Origin: Bombyx mori
Taxonomy: Eukaryota > Arthropoda > Insecta > Lepidoptera > Bombycidae
DNA length: 64,000 bases
Reading direction: 5' to 3'
NCBI RefSeq assembly: GCF_030269925.1
Contig: NC_085116.1
Coordinates: 15,128,001 to 15,192,000, forward strand
Shown: one piece after another, positions 33,897 through 44,446 of the stretch
How the letters are laid out: the number at the start of each line of letters is the position of its first letter
Numbering within the stretch: position 1 is the stretch's first letter
The notes under the pieces: generated by a model
The model's database searches: none
Seen by the model: only the letters and a program-made list of their open reading frames with translations
What the model was told of the DNA's origin: nothing
Program-made: the position numbers and the translations under genes

Positions 33897-34449
33897 TATT
33901 TAATATACTATGCGTATGTATTATGTTAGTTTCACGAATAAATAAAAATAGCATTCAACTCTGTTGTTTGCGCAATGGTAAACAATACCGTTTGCTATCC
34001 AATAATAAAATAAGTTATCTTTTCCTAAGAGCACGAAGACAAATCGATGGGAATATTGTTGATCTATAACCCATCAAAGTGTAGTATCGTGGCGCCATCT
34101 TGCCGCGTAATTCAACAGAGTGGCCTTAGAGTTGTCGAACCTCCTCCAGACTCCAGACATCAACGCAGTTAACAGCTCATAACAGGCCATGTCATATATT
34201 TTATCGGTACGGATATAATTTATTGCGTAGTAAAAACATCTAATTGTTTTCGATTTGCAAATTGTTATTTTTGTTGAAAATTTTTGCAGACAGTTTTCCT
34301 ATAAGAGCACAGACCTTATAATCGTTTAAGAAGTCTTTTATATTTCTTAAAAAATCATAATCCTAAAGCGATTTCTTTTTCGCGTTCTAAGAGAAATTAT
34401 TATTTAGAGGATTATGACCCAAATAATCCATTTGGTTACATTATAATAT
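33897..34449. other. unassigned DNA
   Basis: Nothing recognised. Confidence 0.4.
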
Positions 34450-34690
34450 TCACTGGTAGTAGGACCTCTTGTGAGTCCGCACGGGTAGGTATCACCACCA
34501 CCCTGCCTATTTCTGCCGCGAAACAGTAATGCGTTTCGGTTTGAAAGGTGGGGCAGCCGTTGTAACTATACCGAGACCTTAGAACTCATGTCTCAAGGTA
34601 GGTGGCGGCATTTACGTTATAGATGTCTATGGGCTCCAGTTGACACCGAGTGGGCCGTAAGCTCATCCACCCATCATGGGAATAAATAAA
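34450..34690 (+). repeat. SINE 3' unit
   Basis: CACTGGTAGTAGGACCTC through CCATCATGGGAATAAATAAA. A small deletion removes CCACTTAACACC-type bases near 34640. Confidence 0.85.
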
Positions 34691-35290
34691 AAACTAAAAT
34701 TTTAAATAGCATAAGACCAGTCACATAAGAGCATCTGGCCTCAAACTAAGATTATTTCCTGTACTGTAGGAACCGGAGACTGAAATAGATATATATATAT
34801 AGATATTAAATACCGAGATGAAGAGAAAACAAATCTGTTAATCACATGAATGCTGACCCTATGTGGGAGACGAACCAAAGTTCCTCGTATCAGCTAACAG
34901 AGACACTAATTAATGCAACAACGAATCAGGCGACCGACAATTGCATAAAATGTATAGCACCACGACACGGTTTGGGAGTAGTCCAAATTTCTCTGTACAC
35001 CCCTAATATTTCCATTCTGCCTCATCCATTCACAAACACCCTTTCAAGGCGACGCATAAAGCATTTCACGACAAAAGCGGACAGCTAATTCGCATGCGCG
35101 AACCCAAACTCTTAGGACCGAATGATTAGTTGCGGCGTAGACAGTATGTCTACGCTTGTAGAACCTGTGTTTTTTGCAGATGTTTTTATCGAATGAACAA
35201 ACTGAAATCACAGCCCACTTGATAACTATGTTTTTTTCTCATCTTAAGATGCACCAACGTTATTTAAAATTGACTTCATTTGGGAGTGTA
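34691..35290. other. unassigned DNA
   Basis: There is an (AT)n run near 34787-34799. No gene recognised. Confidence 0.4.
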
Positions 35291-35672
35291 CGACAAAGGG
35301 AAGATCTTTCACAAAACCGGTGTATTTGTTCGGTAGACCGACGATCCCAATGTTTTGTTTTTCCCCAACCTAAGCTTATGGTCTAGAGAGACCATATCAG
35401 CGTAACCTTAACTAGTAGGTGAGCTCACGGGGCTCAAACCTGACGATGTTGCTAACACGAAGCCTAGCAAGAGCAGTGCTTCGCAGAATCAACCACCGGA
35501 TCGGAAACGCGACTCACTGAGAAGACCCGGCGAGAAACTCAATGGGCTGTCCCGAATATTGTTGTTCGGAGGTTGTATATACGCAAGCTTATCTTGAAAA
35601 TGTCGTAAGCGAGTTTCATGCATCGGTCAAATATCTTGTGTTATACGATAGCTACCGCCACACTTTACTACG
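35291..35672 (+). repeat. unclassified repeat Q, copy 1, split by a LINE
   Basis: GGGAAGATCTTTCAC, TCGGTAGACCGACGATCCC, then after the LINE GTTGTTCGGAGGTTGTATAT, AAAATGTCGTAAGCGAG and TCAAATATCTTGTGTT. It matches 53850-54300, where the same element is split at a different point by a SINE. Confidence 0.7.
35358..35550 (-). mobile_element. jockey LINE 3' fragment inside repeat Q
   Basis: T's, CCCAACCTAAGCTTATGG, GGTGAGCTCACGGGGCTC, GATCGGAAACGCGACTCAC, CTGAGAAGACCCGGCGAG. It is flanked by related CCCAATGTTTTG (35346) and CCCGAATATTGTTG (35551), a diverged target-site duplication. Confidence 0.7.
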
Positions 35673-36767
35673 ATACTTTGAGGTATTAGAAATATGTGGC
35701 TATTAAGTCATACTGGACACGCTACGTTTGGAATCATTCATTTTTTGCTAAGAGGACTTCATTAGGAACGGTCTTCAGTACGGTGGTTTTAAGCCCAAAC
35801 ATCGAAAGCTGTGTTATAATAAATAATTAAAAACATGAGACGATTGCTTGAGTATAAATTTGTTAAAAAAAATATTGGGTGTTTCTCTCTCTCTCTCTTT
35901 CTCTCTTCTCTCTTCTCTCTCTTTCAAATCTGGCCGCCAAGACGACGCATCGATTTTATATTTCTTTTATATTAAATCTTTAATTTGTCATATTAAGGTA
36001 AAATAAATATCTTAAAATAATAAATACAGTCCACGCTCATTAACCACAACCCAACAATCTCAATCTCCTCTCTCAAGCAAACGCAAATTAATTAATTTTA
36101 ATTTTGTATTCTAAGCACGAATTTATAATATTATTAAAACAAATAATCGATTTTATAAAATTATCATTTTTAAAATTGGCTTTCAACAACCCGTAGGTAG
36201 TAAGTAACCAGTAGTAACCAATAAACTCTGTATAGCCATGATGTCATTTTCCAAACTACGTCGATACGATCCAGCTATATCGTGGGAATGTAATACTGAT
36301 ATTAAATTACTCTGTGGAAAGGGAAATGATCAGAACAAGCGCTGTGCTTCCGAAGGACATTACCATATGCGACGAAGTTTCGGCGTGGGCGGTAATGCAA
36401 TTTGCACTTACATCATACGACACGTGTACGTATGGGAATATCAACAAAAACAGGTGTATTTAAATGTACGCCAATGACAATGCAAATTTGTAGTTTATAT
36501 CTTATGTCATAACCATTATGAGTTACTTTTAACTGAAAATATTTATTGATATACCGTTTTTAAATCCGAATACGCACGTACGGTTCGTTGTGGCTTATTA
36601 ACGATTTGTCTCAGGCTACCGTATTTACCTGAAACAAAAAACAAACATAAATCAAAATAACAGTATATAAATGAAACAACTTTTATTTAAAAATGCTTTA
36701 AAGCCTCAGCTATACCCTAGTTTGTTAGGTTTTCTTTGTACTAGTGATTCAATAGACGGGTGATAGC
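35673..36767. other. unassigned DNA with a (CT)n tract
   Basis: There is a pyrimidine tract of CT repeats at about 35882-35928. The 79-codon frame at 36238-36477 has no motif and is not called. Confidence 0.4.
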
Positions 36768-37033
36768 GCTTGGCCCACTGAGAAGATCCGGCGAGAAACT
36801 CAGTGAGCTGTGTCTGACGGTTTGAGACATGAGGTCCAAGTCTCATTTATATAGTATGACGGAATAGCGCCAGAAATGACGTTGCGGGACTTACCACTGC
36901 GGCTAACATTTAACCCTACTATTATAATTAATTTCTCTTGGACAATGTAATTCCTTCATCGCACGGAAATAATTCGCGAACAAGCGTTAAATGTGTATTC
37001 AACTAGAAAAAACTACATGTGAGATTTACCGGT
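36768..37033 (-). repeat. decayed jockey and SINE fragments
   Basis: 36768-36818 holds CTGAGAAGATCCGGCGAG of jockey 3' UTR type. 36940-37033 keeps the SINE linker in minus orientation (AATTCCTTCATCGCACGGAA). The join between them is too diverged to read. Confidence 0.5.
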
Positions 37034-37369
37034 AAAGTCTCATTGTAATGTGACGTCATTTGTGGTCAAAATTGAAATGCCAGCTAACTACAGTAAATAC
37101 ACATTACCAACGCATCTCAAATGGTTTCCGCATTGGCATTAATAATGTTTTTATTATTTTATTTGGCGTATTTAAATAACAAATCGTTTATATTACCCAA
37201 AAAATATGATTTAATAGTCGTTCTGATTTATGTATTTAATTTAAGTGTTATTTAAAGAAGTCACGTAATAAAAGCGAATTCGTAAATTTCATAATTGAAG
37301 ATCATTCATCATTCAGGTTTAGGTGGTGGGTTGCTCGTTCATTATTCCCATGAAATAATACCAACTAGT
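37034..37369. other. unassigned DNA
   Basis: Nothing recognised. Confidence 0.4.
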
Positions 37370-37727
37370 GGTCCTGCAGTAGTCGAAATTCGACTATAAT
37401 TAATTGAAATTATAACTTTAAACATTATTATGTTTTTATTATCAAAGACTATTTATACTTCTATAGTCACAGATTTCGCCAAGACTACACTTTAGACAAA
37501 TAATATTAAAGACAAACAATATTTAATCTATTCTCAATTTGACTACAGACTTTAAACAATAAGAAAAGTTTGACAATAAACAAAGAGTATGTTTTTTTTT
37601 TTTAAATTATAATATTCTGCACTCCTCTATATTCTTTATAAGTGTGAGAAATTGCATACTCCTACGTCCGCGCAATTTTCGTAAAAAGGGGTACAAAGTT
37701 TTTGCTTCGCGTATTAATATCACTAGT
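37370..37727 (-). repeat. unclassified interspersed repeat R, copy 2 (inverted)
   Basis: Reverse complement of 26640-27065: TAGTCGAAATTCGACTATAA, CACAGATTTCGCCAAGACTA, CGCAATTTTCGTAAAAAGGG, GTACAAAGTTTTTGCTTCGC. It abuts the Helitron at 37729. Confidence 0.75.
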
Positions 37728-37728
37728 A

Positions 37729-37936
37729 TCACATAGTATGAAACGAAGTCTTTTTCTCTGTCCCTATATCTGTCTGTCCCTATGTTTGCTTAAATCTTTA
37801 AAACTACGCAACGGATTTTTTTTAATAGATAAAGGGATTGAAGAAGAAGGTTTATATGTATAATAACATCCATTAAATAGTGGAGAAATCGGTAATAAAT
37901 TAGAGTTTCTGGAGCGAAGCGAGGACGGGTCGCTAG
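37729..37936 (+). mobile_element. non-autonomous Helitron, 208 bp, complete termini
   Basis: It starts TCACATAGTATGAAACGAAG after an A. Body TAAAACTACGCAACGGATTT; end AGCGAAGCGAGGACGGGTCG then CTAG before a T. No coding. Confidence 0.8.
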
Positions 37937-38136
37937 TATAGATTAAACCTAAGTCGCCATGGTTTCTATGGGTTCTGGTGGCTATGCTCTGGTGGACTGG
38001 TATGAACATCTTCTTCTTCCTAGCGTTCTCCCGGTCTATTGTCAGAGTCCGCTTTCCTACCTAAACTCCTCCGCTTTGCCCGGACTTCTGCATCGATCTG
38101 GGTAAGGTTATTCTCACGTATATCTTACACTTTTTG

Positions 38137-38377
38137 CTGGTGGTAGGAACGCTTGTGAGTTCGCACGGGTAGGTACCACCACCCTGCCTATTTCTGCCGT
38201 GAAGCAGTAATGCGTTTCGGTTTGAAGGGTGGGGCTGCCGTTGTAACTATACTGAGACCTTAGAACTTATATCTCAAGGTGGGTGGCGCATTTACGTTTT
38301 AGATGTATATGGGTTCCAGTAACCACTTAACACCAGGTGGACTATGAGCTCGTCCACACATCTAAACAATAAAAAAA
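38137..38377 (+). repeat. SINE 3' unit, first of a tandem pair
   Basis: CTGGTGGTAGGAACGCTTG through ATCTAAACAATAAAAAAAAA, running directly into the second unit. Confidence 0.85.
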
Positions 38378-38379
38378 AA

Positions 38380-38588
38380 GGTACCACCACCCTGCCCATT
38401 TCTGCCGTGAAGCAGTAATGCGTTTCGGTTTGAAGACTGGGGCAGCCGTTGTAACTATGCTGAGACTTTAGAACTTATATCTCAAGGTGGGTGGCGCATT
38501 TACGTTGTAGATGTCTATGGGTTCCGGTAACCATTTAACACCAGGTGGGCTGTGAGCTCGTCCACCCATCTAAGCAATAAAAAATAAA
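38380..38588 (+). repeat. SINE 3' unit, second of a tandem pair
   Basis: It begins 30 bases into the unit at GGTACCACCACCCTGCCC and ends AAGCAATAAAAAATAAAAAA. Head-to-tail with the preceding copy. Confidence 0.85.
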
Positions 38589-38927
38589 AAAAACGATATC
38601 TCACTCACAGATTACTGGTATGAACATCTACCAAAAAAAAAACGAATGCAAAAATCGATCTCGCCGACAAAGATATCCTTCTTATTCCTTCTCTTAACAA
38701 ATTCGTTCGTTATTATTTACGAGGGAAACCACCAACGTCGATTTCTCATAATCCTTGTCTCTTACACTTCATTAATTACGAAATATCGCGTTGTGGCGCT
38801 GAGAGAAAACGCAAGCTTGTATTATGTTTGGAACATAGCTCGATATTACAGAATAGAAGCCGGATTTCCCAAACAAAGCTTAAATAAAATACTTTTTACT
38901 TAATCTTTTATCATGGAATTATAGGTA
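38589..38927. other. unassigned DNA
   Basis: The 85-codon frame at 38646-38903 lacks motifs. Confidence 0.35.
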
Positions 38928-39135
38928 ATATTATAAAGCTGAAGTGTTTTTTGTTTTTTTTTTGTTTGCTTGAACGCGCTAATCTCAGGAACTACTGGTC
39001 CAATTTGACAGAACTACTGGTTTCAGTGTCAGATAGATCATTTATCGAGAAAGGCTATAAGCTATATAACAACACGCTAAGATCAATACAAGCGGAGCAC
39101 CGATAAAGAATGTTTCAAAATGGGGTATTTTCCCA
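38928..39135 (+). mobile_element. Helitron 5' fragment
   Basis: TAATATTATAAAGCTGAAGT, GAACGCGCTAATCTCAGGAA and GCGGAGCACCGATAAAGAAT, the 5' part of the family at 2786-3613 in plus orientation. The first bases (TCTATAC) and everything downstream are missing. Confidence 0.75.
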
Positions 39136-39137
39136 GA

Positions 39138-39198
39138 TTTTTTGAGACTTAATACCAAGTGCACCGTAAGCTAGTCCACCTATCTGAGCAATAAAAAA
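39138..39198 (+). repeat. SINE 3' unit, last 60 bases
   Basis: ACTTAATACCAAGTGCACCG through TGAGCAATAAAAAAAG, joined directly to the Helitron fragment. Confidence 0.6.
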
Positions 39199-39390
39199 AG
39201 TTATATAAGTGATTTCGAAGACCTTATACATGATATGGAGAATCGCCTTACCACCAACCTAGAAAGTTAAGATGGAACTTTTAATTGACCTTTTAATTAT
39301 TTTGTATATCCTTCGGAACCCATGCACGTATAAGCGTTTTGCAACCAGAATGTCCAGGAGTGTGGTTCTTAACTAACGAGAGCTTATTTG

Positions 39391-39800
39391 GAACGAAGTT
39401 CCTTATAGGACGACGCGGAGGGGTACCCTAACCGGAAAAAAACGTCCGTAACGTAAGACTTTTATTAGTAATGCACACAGTGTACGACTAAACTTTGTAA
39501 TAACGTACAAATTAGTAATGCACACAGTGTGCGACTTATCTTTGTAATAACGTACAAAAAATAAAATATTTTTTTATCATTCGTTGACCACGATCTCAGA
39601 GCGTTTGTTTGCGCAATACACTAACTCTTATGCAAACAACCGTGAATGAAGTGTACCACAATAAGTTCGCACGCTACCGAATGACCGTGGGTTGTTGCGA
39701 AACCTCCAGTTTTAATATCTTTATACCTCGAATAGAACTTAAAATTAATATTTTTATAATAAGAAACTTCATTCCTATCCGACTTCCACGACACCATACA
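39391..39800. mobile_element. MITE-like element (GGAACGAAGTTCC family), copy 1
   Basis: The left end GGAACGAAGTTCCTTATAGG is mirrored by a right end with AAGAAACTTCATTCCTATCC. Interior landmarks GGAGGGGTACCCTAACCGG and ATACCTCGAATAGAACTTAA recur in the copy at 53381-53735. It contains an internal tandem duplication (39465-39557). Confidence 0.6.
39465..39557. repeat. tandem duplication, about 47 bp x 2
   Basis: ATTAGTAATGCACACAGTGT and AATAACGTACAA each occur twice in the same order, with a few substitutions (GTACGACTAAACTTTG versus GTGCGACTTATCTTTG). Confidence 0.8.
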
Positions 39801-40320
39801 TCTTTTTTTTTTATTCTACATGAACTCCTTAATCGGGAAAGTAAAAACGTGTCAAGAAATTATTTCTTTTAAACAAAAATTAAAGGTCACTTAGCACTAT
39901 TTGAGCCTTAGCACAGTAAAATCAACGGACTTCTTAAACGTTTGGCCACGGCGAATTGATAATCCGAAATGTTTTACGTCAACAAAACGTCAAACTTAAT
40001 TCGTGTACGCTCTTAACCGGCTTTTGGTTAGGTCGTACTTAAAATTGAATAATTAAACAGCATAGGAATTAACCGGGCACCCGGGCCGCGCCTCGTTAAC
40101 GAGTTTACCGAGTCATTGTTTATTAACTGTACTGAACCCGGTTAAAACGAAAGGTGCATCCCGGATACAGGGTGTCCTAAAATCATAACAGTATTAATGT
40201 TTGATTGCGCTAAGAACTGCAAATGGCACATGCTTTGATACCGGTCACCGTCCTGGTCGAATTCATCGATCTAGGATTCCTGTCTATCTAACTAATCCCA
40301 GGATTCCTAACATTCCTAGA
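39801..40320. other. unassigned DNA
   Basis: Nothing recognised. Confidence 0.4.
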
Positions 40321-40625
40321 TTAGCGCGTTCAAACCAACAATCAAACAAACTCTTCAGCTTTATCTATATATATAAAAAATAATTGCTGTTCGTTAGTCT
40401 CGCTAAAACTCGAGAAAGGCTGGACCGATTTGGCTAATTTTGGCCTTGAATTATTTGTGAAAGTCCAGAGAAAGTTTAAAAGGTACATAAATATGAAAAT
40501 GTCCGGAATGAAATAAAAACAACAATTTTGTTTTTCGTTTAGTGTGTCCCTCAAAAGTTTAGGTCTTTTATTTATCGATTGAGGCACTACGAAGTCTGCC
40601 GGGTCAGCTAGTAATATTATAAAGT
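40321..40625 (-). mobile_element. Helitron 5'-end remnant, itself split by a Helitron
   Basis: 40321-40363 plus 40612-40625 join to give, on the minus strand, TAATATTATAAAG then CTGAAGAGTTTGTTTGATTG and GAACGCGCTAA, the 5' end of the 2786-3613 family. The interruption is the 248-base Helitron at 40364-40611. Confidence 0.75.
40364..40611 (+). mobile_element. non-autonomous Helitron, 248 bp, complete termini
   Basis: It starts TCTATATATATAAAAAATAA after an A and ends GTCTGCCGGGTCAGCTAG before a T. Its removal restores the outer Helitron's start exactly. No coding. Confidence 0.85.
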
Positions 40626-41102
40626 AGAGTGGATAAAACACTTATCTAAGGTATAAACCGATATTAGTGAAGCAAGTCTATAGTCGAGCTAGTTTAATTT
40701 TATCGGATTGTTAATGAATGTTTTAGCTCAATCGAACGATTATGAATATTTTAGAATTTTTTTTGAGTGTCTCCTTATCATTGCTTGTGTGTGTGCGTGT
40801 GTGTGTGTAGAATATGGGTTTAAATAAAACAGCCTGTATATTCAGTTTCGACATGAAGGGTGACCGCCGCTACATACATTCGTAATGTACCACTGACAGG
40901 GAAATCGTGCCTCAACCTAATGTGTAACCCGATATTAATGCTGAAACTCTTTCGTTTTACATTTATATAATCGCTAAATTACATCAAGAGATAAAAAAAT
41001 TAATGTTGCCAGCGCAAGCATGTACGTGTATAAGCACGTTACGTCTCCATTAGGTAGTGTGGTTTTAAAACAACAGGCCCTAATTTTTTTAATTTTTTAT
41101 AT
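40626..41102. other. unassigned DNA with a (GT)n microsatellite
   Basis: There is a GT-repeat tract at about 40786-40808. No gene recognised. Confidence 0.4.
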
Positions 41103-41420
41103 TGGAACGAAGTTGCTTATCGCGCGTTGTGAAAGGGGGCTAGACGGAAAAAATTCTTACGAAAAGTTGTCACGACACTTTTTAGATCCGTCATTCTGAC
41201 CAATCAACGTGTAGGCGCTTATCGCGTGTCATTGCTCGTATCCGATTGGTCCGCGTAATGAGTACAGTTTCTCGAGATAGCGTTTCAACAATAGTAATTT
41301 AGTTCATAGTATTGTTTTTTTCTTCTTCATAATGCCGTAATTTATTATTACATCTTAAAAAAAAATTTACAATTCCTTCACTAATTAATCGAAAGGAACT
41401 TCGTTCCATCCGGGTGTCCC
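41103..41420. mobile_element. MITE-like element (GGAACGAAGTTCC family), diverged copy
   Basis: The left end TTGGAACGAAGTTGCTTAT is mirrored by the right end AAAGGAACTTCGTTCCATCC. The interior differs from copies 1 and 3, so it may be a sister subfamily. Confidence 0.5.
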
Positions 41421-41430
41421 TCGACACCTC

Positions 41431-41600
41431 TGAAGTTTTTTATTAGATGTATGGACGAGCTCACAGTCCACCTGGTGTTAAGTGGATACTGGAGCCCGTA
41501 GACATCTACAAGGTAAATACGTTGTAGACATCTACCTACGCGCCACCCACCTTGAGATATGAGTTGTAAGGTCTCAGTGTAGTTAATGTAACTGACAACG
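41431..41600 (-). repeat. SINE 3' unit with internal partial duplication
   Basis: TTAGATGTATGGACGAGCTC and following. The motif for the GTAGACATCTAC region appears twice (about 41496-41510 and 41523-41537). Confidence 0.75.
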
Positions 41601-41683
41601 CACCCTCAATAGATATAATATTCACGTGACATTTATTATTGAATAAATAATTTGCAAATTTGATTTCCCGTTGATTTCTCGTT

Positions 41684-41762
41684 TATGGGCTCCGCTAACC
41701 ATTTAACATCAGGTGAGCTGTGAGCTCATCTAGTCACCTAAGCAATAAATGATAAAAAAAAG
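41684..41762 (+). repeat. SINE 3' unit, last 80 bases
   Basis: TATGGGCTCCGCTAACCATT through AAGCAATAAATGATAAAAAA. Confidence 0.7.
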
Positions 41763-41894
41763 ATTATGTAAAATGTATTAATTAGTTATTTGTTAGGGGT
41801 GAAATAAAGGTTTTTTTTTACATTCAAGAGCCAAAATCGCGTCATAGTATTTTTAAGAGAGCTTAACTTTATTCCATTACCTACATGAATGAGT

Positions 41895-41998
41895 CTATGG
41901 TATAGTCCGTCTGGCCTTACATGTTTACTGAAACCCATAGACGGCACAAGATGAACACTGCCACCCACCTTGAGACATGAGGTCAATGTTCCGATTTT
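41895..41998 (-). repeat. diverged SINE 3' unit fragment
   Basis: AACCCATAGACGG and CTGCCACCCACCTTGAGACA are readable; the rest is decayed. Confidence 0.5.
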
Positions 41999-42261
41999 AT
42001 AATATGTATTATGTAATAAAATGTAGACCATAAGAAAAAAAAAGTCAAAAATATATTTGTAACGGTAATCAAAGTACGTGGTTTGCCGCAAACCACAATC
42101 AAGTGTTGATTGAACAAAACTACACGTAAAACCAAAGTCAACTAGAGCACTGTGATAAAGTTAATTAAACTGCTTATATTTAACCCGACATCCGACATCT
42201 CTGCACAGACTGTGAACAGAACGGACATAATTAAGTAGTGTATTTAATATACAGAAGTCTT

Positions 42262-42506
42262 TATTGGTGGCACGACCTCTTGTAAGTTCGCGCGGGTAGG
42301 TACCACCACCCTGCCTATTTCTGCCGTGAAGCAGTAATGCGTTTCGGTTTGAAGGGTAGGGGAAGCCGTTGTAGCTATACTGAAACCTTAGAACTTATAT
42401 CTCAAGGTGGGTAGCGCATTTACGTTGTAGATGTCTATGGGCTTCGGTAACCATTTAACACCAGGTGGGCTGTGAGCTCGTCCACCCATCTAAGCAATAA
42501 AAAAAA
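42262..42506 (+). repeat. SINE 3' unit
   Basis: ATTGGTGGCACGACCTCTTG through AAGCAATAAAAAAAAAAA. Confidence 0.85.
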
Positions 42507-42511
42507 AAAAC

Positions 42512-42871
42512 TACCACGGTGAAGGAACAACATCGTGTAATAAAAAACAAACCCGCAAAAATTATAATTTGCGTAATTACTGGTGGTAGGACCTCTTGTG
42601 AGTCCGCGCGGATAGGTACCACCGCCCTGCCTATTTCTGCCGTGAAGCAGTAATGCGTTTCGGTCTGAAGGTTAGGGCAGCCGTTGTAACTATACTTGAG
42701 ACCTTAGCGACTCTCAAGAGGTCCTACCACCAGTAAAAATCAATCATGAACATTTGTTGAGTACGTATTTCATTAGAAAAATTGGTACCCGCCTGGGATT
42801 CGAACACCGGTACATCGCTCAACATGAATGCACCGTACGGACGTCTTATCCTTTAGGCCACGACGATTTCT
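42512..42871. repeat. palindromic fusion of two partial SINEs
   Basis: 42512-42708 runs in plus orientation: linker (ACGGTGAAGGAACAACATCG) then the 3' unit as far as TTGAGACCTTAG. At about 42708 the strand flips. 42709-42871 reads in minus orientation from the first bases of the 3' unit (CTCAAGAGGTCCTACCACCA) through the linker to the tRNA-like head (B-box GGTGTTCGAATCCC; GGCCTAAAGGATAAGACG). Confidence 0.8.
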
Positions 42872-42872
42872 A

Positions 42873-42985
42873 AGGAGTTTGGTAACACTAGCCCTAGCAA
42901 GAGAAGTGCTTCGCTGAATCTATCATCATATCGGAATAGCGACCCACTGAGAAGATTTGGTGAGAAACTCAGTGAATTGACCAGA
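42873..42985 (-). repeat. jockey LINE 3' UTR fragment
   Basis: GTAACACTAGCCCTAGCAAG and CCACTGAGAAGATTTGG. Same UTR type as 43386. Confidence 0.65.
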
Positions 42986-43385
42986 CGCCGTCATACCGTT
43001 AGAGCCGTGAGGATGGAGAAGTTTCACTTATATTAATTAACGATTGTTCTACCCTTCAAACAAGAACAAATGACTGCCGAAATAGGCAGAATGGTGCTAT
43101 GTACTCGTGTAGAATTTCACTAGCCTTTACATCTATGTACCAGTAACTACCGATTGTGATAATACTGTTCGTATAGTACTCGGAGATTACTCTAATGAAA
43201 CCCTTATTCGCCTTTTAAGACACCTAAGGAAACATATGAGCAGTGATAAATCGACGTACATAGCTATCCTATGAAGGAAACCTTAGGATCTTCGTAATAT
43301 CAATAATGTAATATCTTCTGCAAACACCCATTCCAGATAGGCTGTAATCTCGCATATAAATGCTAAGAAACGCATATTTCATCAG
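42986..43385. other. unassigned DNA with a SINE scrap
   Basis: A minus-strand SINE scrap lies at about 43040-43112 (CCGAAATAGGCAGAATGG). Otherwise nothing. Confidence 0.4.
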
Positions 43386-43655
43386 ATTTCTTTTTCCTAC
43401 CTAAGCTGATAGCCTTGAGAGGCTATTTCAGCCTAACCTTAAATAGTAGGTGAGCTCACGGGGCTTAAACCTGACGACGTTCCTAACACGAACCCTAGCA
43501 AGAGCCGTGCTTCGCAGAATCTACCACCGGATCGGAAACGCGACCGACTGAGAAGATCCGGCGAGAAACTCAGTGGGCTGTGTCTGTGGGCTAATTTACT
43601 CGTGGAGCCCTTCGTCGCAAGCGACGGGTTCGATGAGAACGATGACCGGTGCTTG
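43386..43655 (-). mobile_element. jockey LINE 3' fragment with perfect target-site duplication
   Basis: It is flanked by ATTTCATCAG at 43376-43385 and 43656-43665. The plus strand shows TTTTTCCTACCTAAGCTG at the 3' end, then GGTGAGCTCACGGGGCTT and CTGAGAAGATCCGGCGAG, up to ATGACCGGTGCTTG. It is severely 5'-truncated; no RT frame is kept. Confidence 0.85.
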
Positions 43656-43781
43656 ATTTCATCAGTAGTAAACAGAGACAGTAGAAAAACAGTAAGTTTA
43701 GAGTAAAGATTCAAACCTCAACCGAAAAATATGCCATGACGCAGAAAAAGCCTAAATTCATTTCAAAGTGGGTAATCTCAA

Positions 43782-43950
43782 GTTTCTTTTTTTCTTCAAT
43801 GTGTGGACGAGTTCACGGCCATCCTGGTGTTAAGTGGGTACCGGAACAACCCACCTTGAGTCGTGAGTTTTAGTACAACGGCTGTACCATCCTTAAAATT
43901 GAAACGCATTACTGGTTCACGGTGGAAATAGGACCGAGGTACCTACCCTC
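43782..43950 (-). repeat. diverged SINE 3' unit with deletions
   Basis: TGTGTGGACGAGTTCACGGC, TTGAAACGCATTACTGGTTC and GTACCTACCC are readable in the right order. Confidence 0.6.
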
Positions 43951-44330
43951 AACACGCCCAACTCTCAGATAAAATATGTTCTACAATATATCAAATACTC
44001 TGTCTATTCTGCGCGTTATTCTCTGCTCTACGGTAGAATAAAAGCAGAACGCGCTATTACAGAAGTTCGTAACTCATTAAGCGAAGTGTCATGAACACCA
44101 AAAGCGAGTTATGTACACTTGTTAACAGTTTATTTTGAAACACTACCGTTCTGGTTAAGCGTGGACGTGTTTAGGATAAAGAGAACTTAATTTCGATACG
44201 AAATACGACCAGCGCTGAGTTCACTGAAGCTTTAAAGACGCTATTCAATTAAAAACGGCGGAGTCGCAGAATTAAACCGATTTTAAAAATCGGACAGCCG
44301 TAATGTAACTTCCACCTCATGTGGGTGGGT
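43951..44330. other. unassigned DNA
   Basis: Nothing recognised. Confidence 0.4.
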
Positions 44331-44446
44331 TTTTTTTATTGCTCTTGTAGACAGACGAGCATACGGCCCACCTGATGGTGAGTGGTTACCGTCGCCCATG
44401 GACTTCAGCAATGCCAGGGACAGAGCCAAGCCGCTGCCTACAACGC
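44331..44446 (-). repeat. CR1/jockey-like LINE 3' tail
   Basis: TTTTTTTATTGCTCTTGTAG through CCAAGCCGCTGCCTACAACG, the tail of the 30580 LINE in minus orientation. Confidence 0.85.

Noticed and set aside
35882..35928. CT-repeat tract as a regulatory GAGA-type site
   Set aside because: It is a simple repeat far from any supported gene; nothing ties it to regulation.
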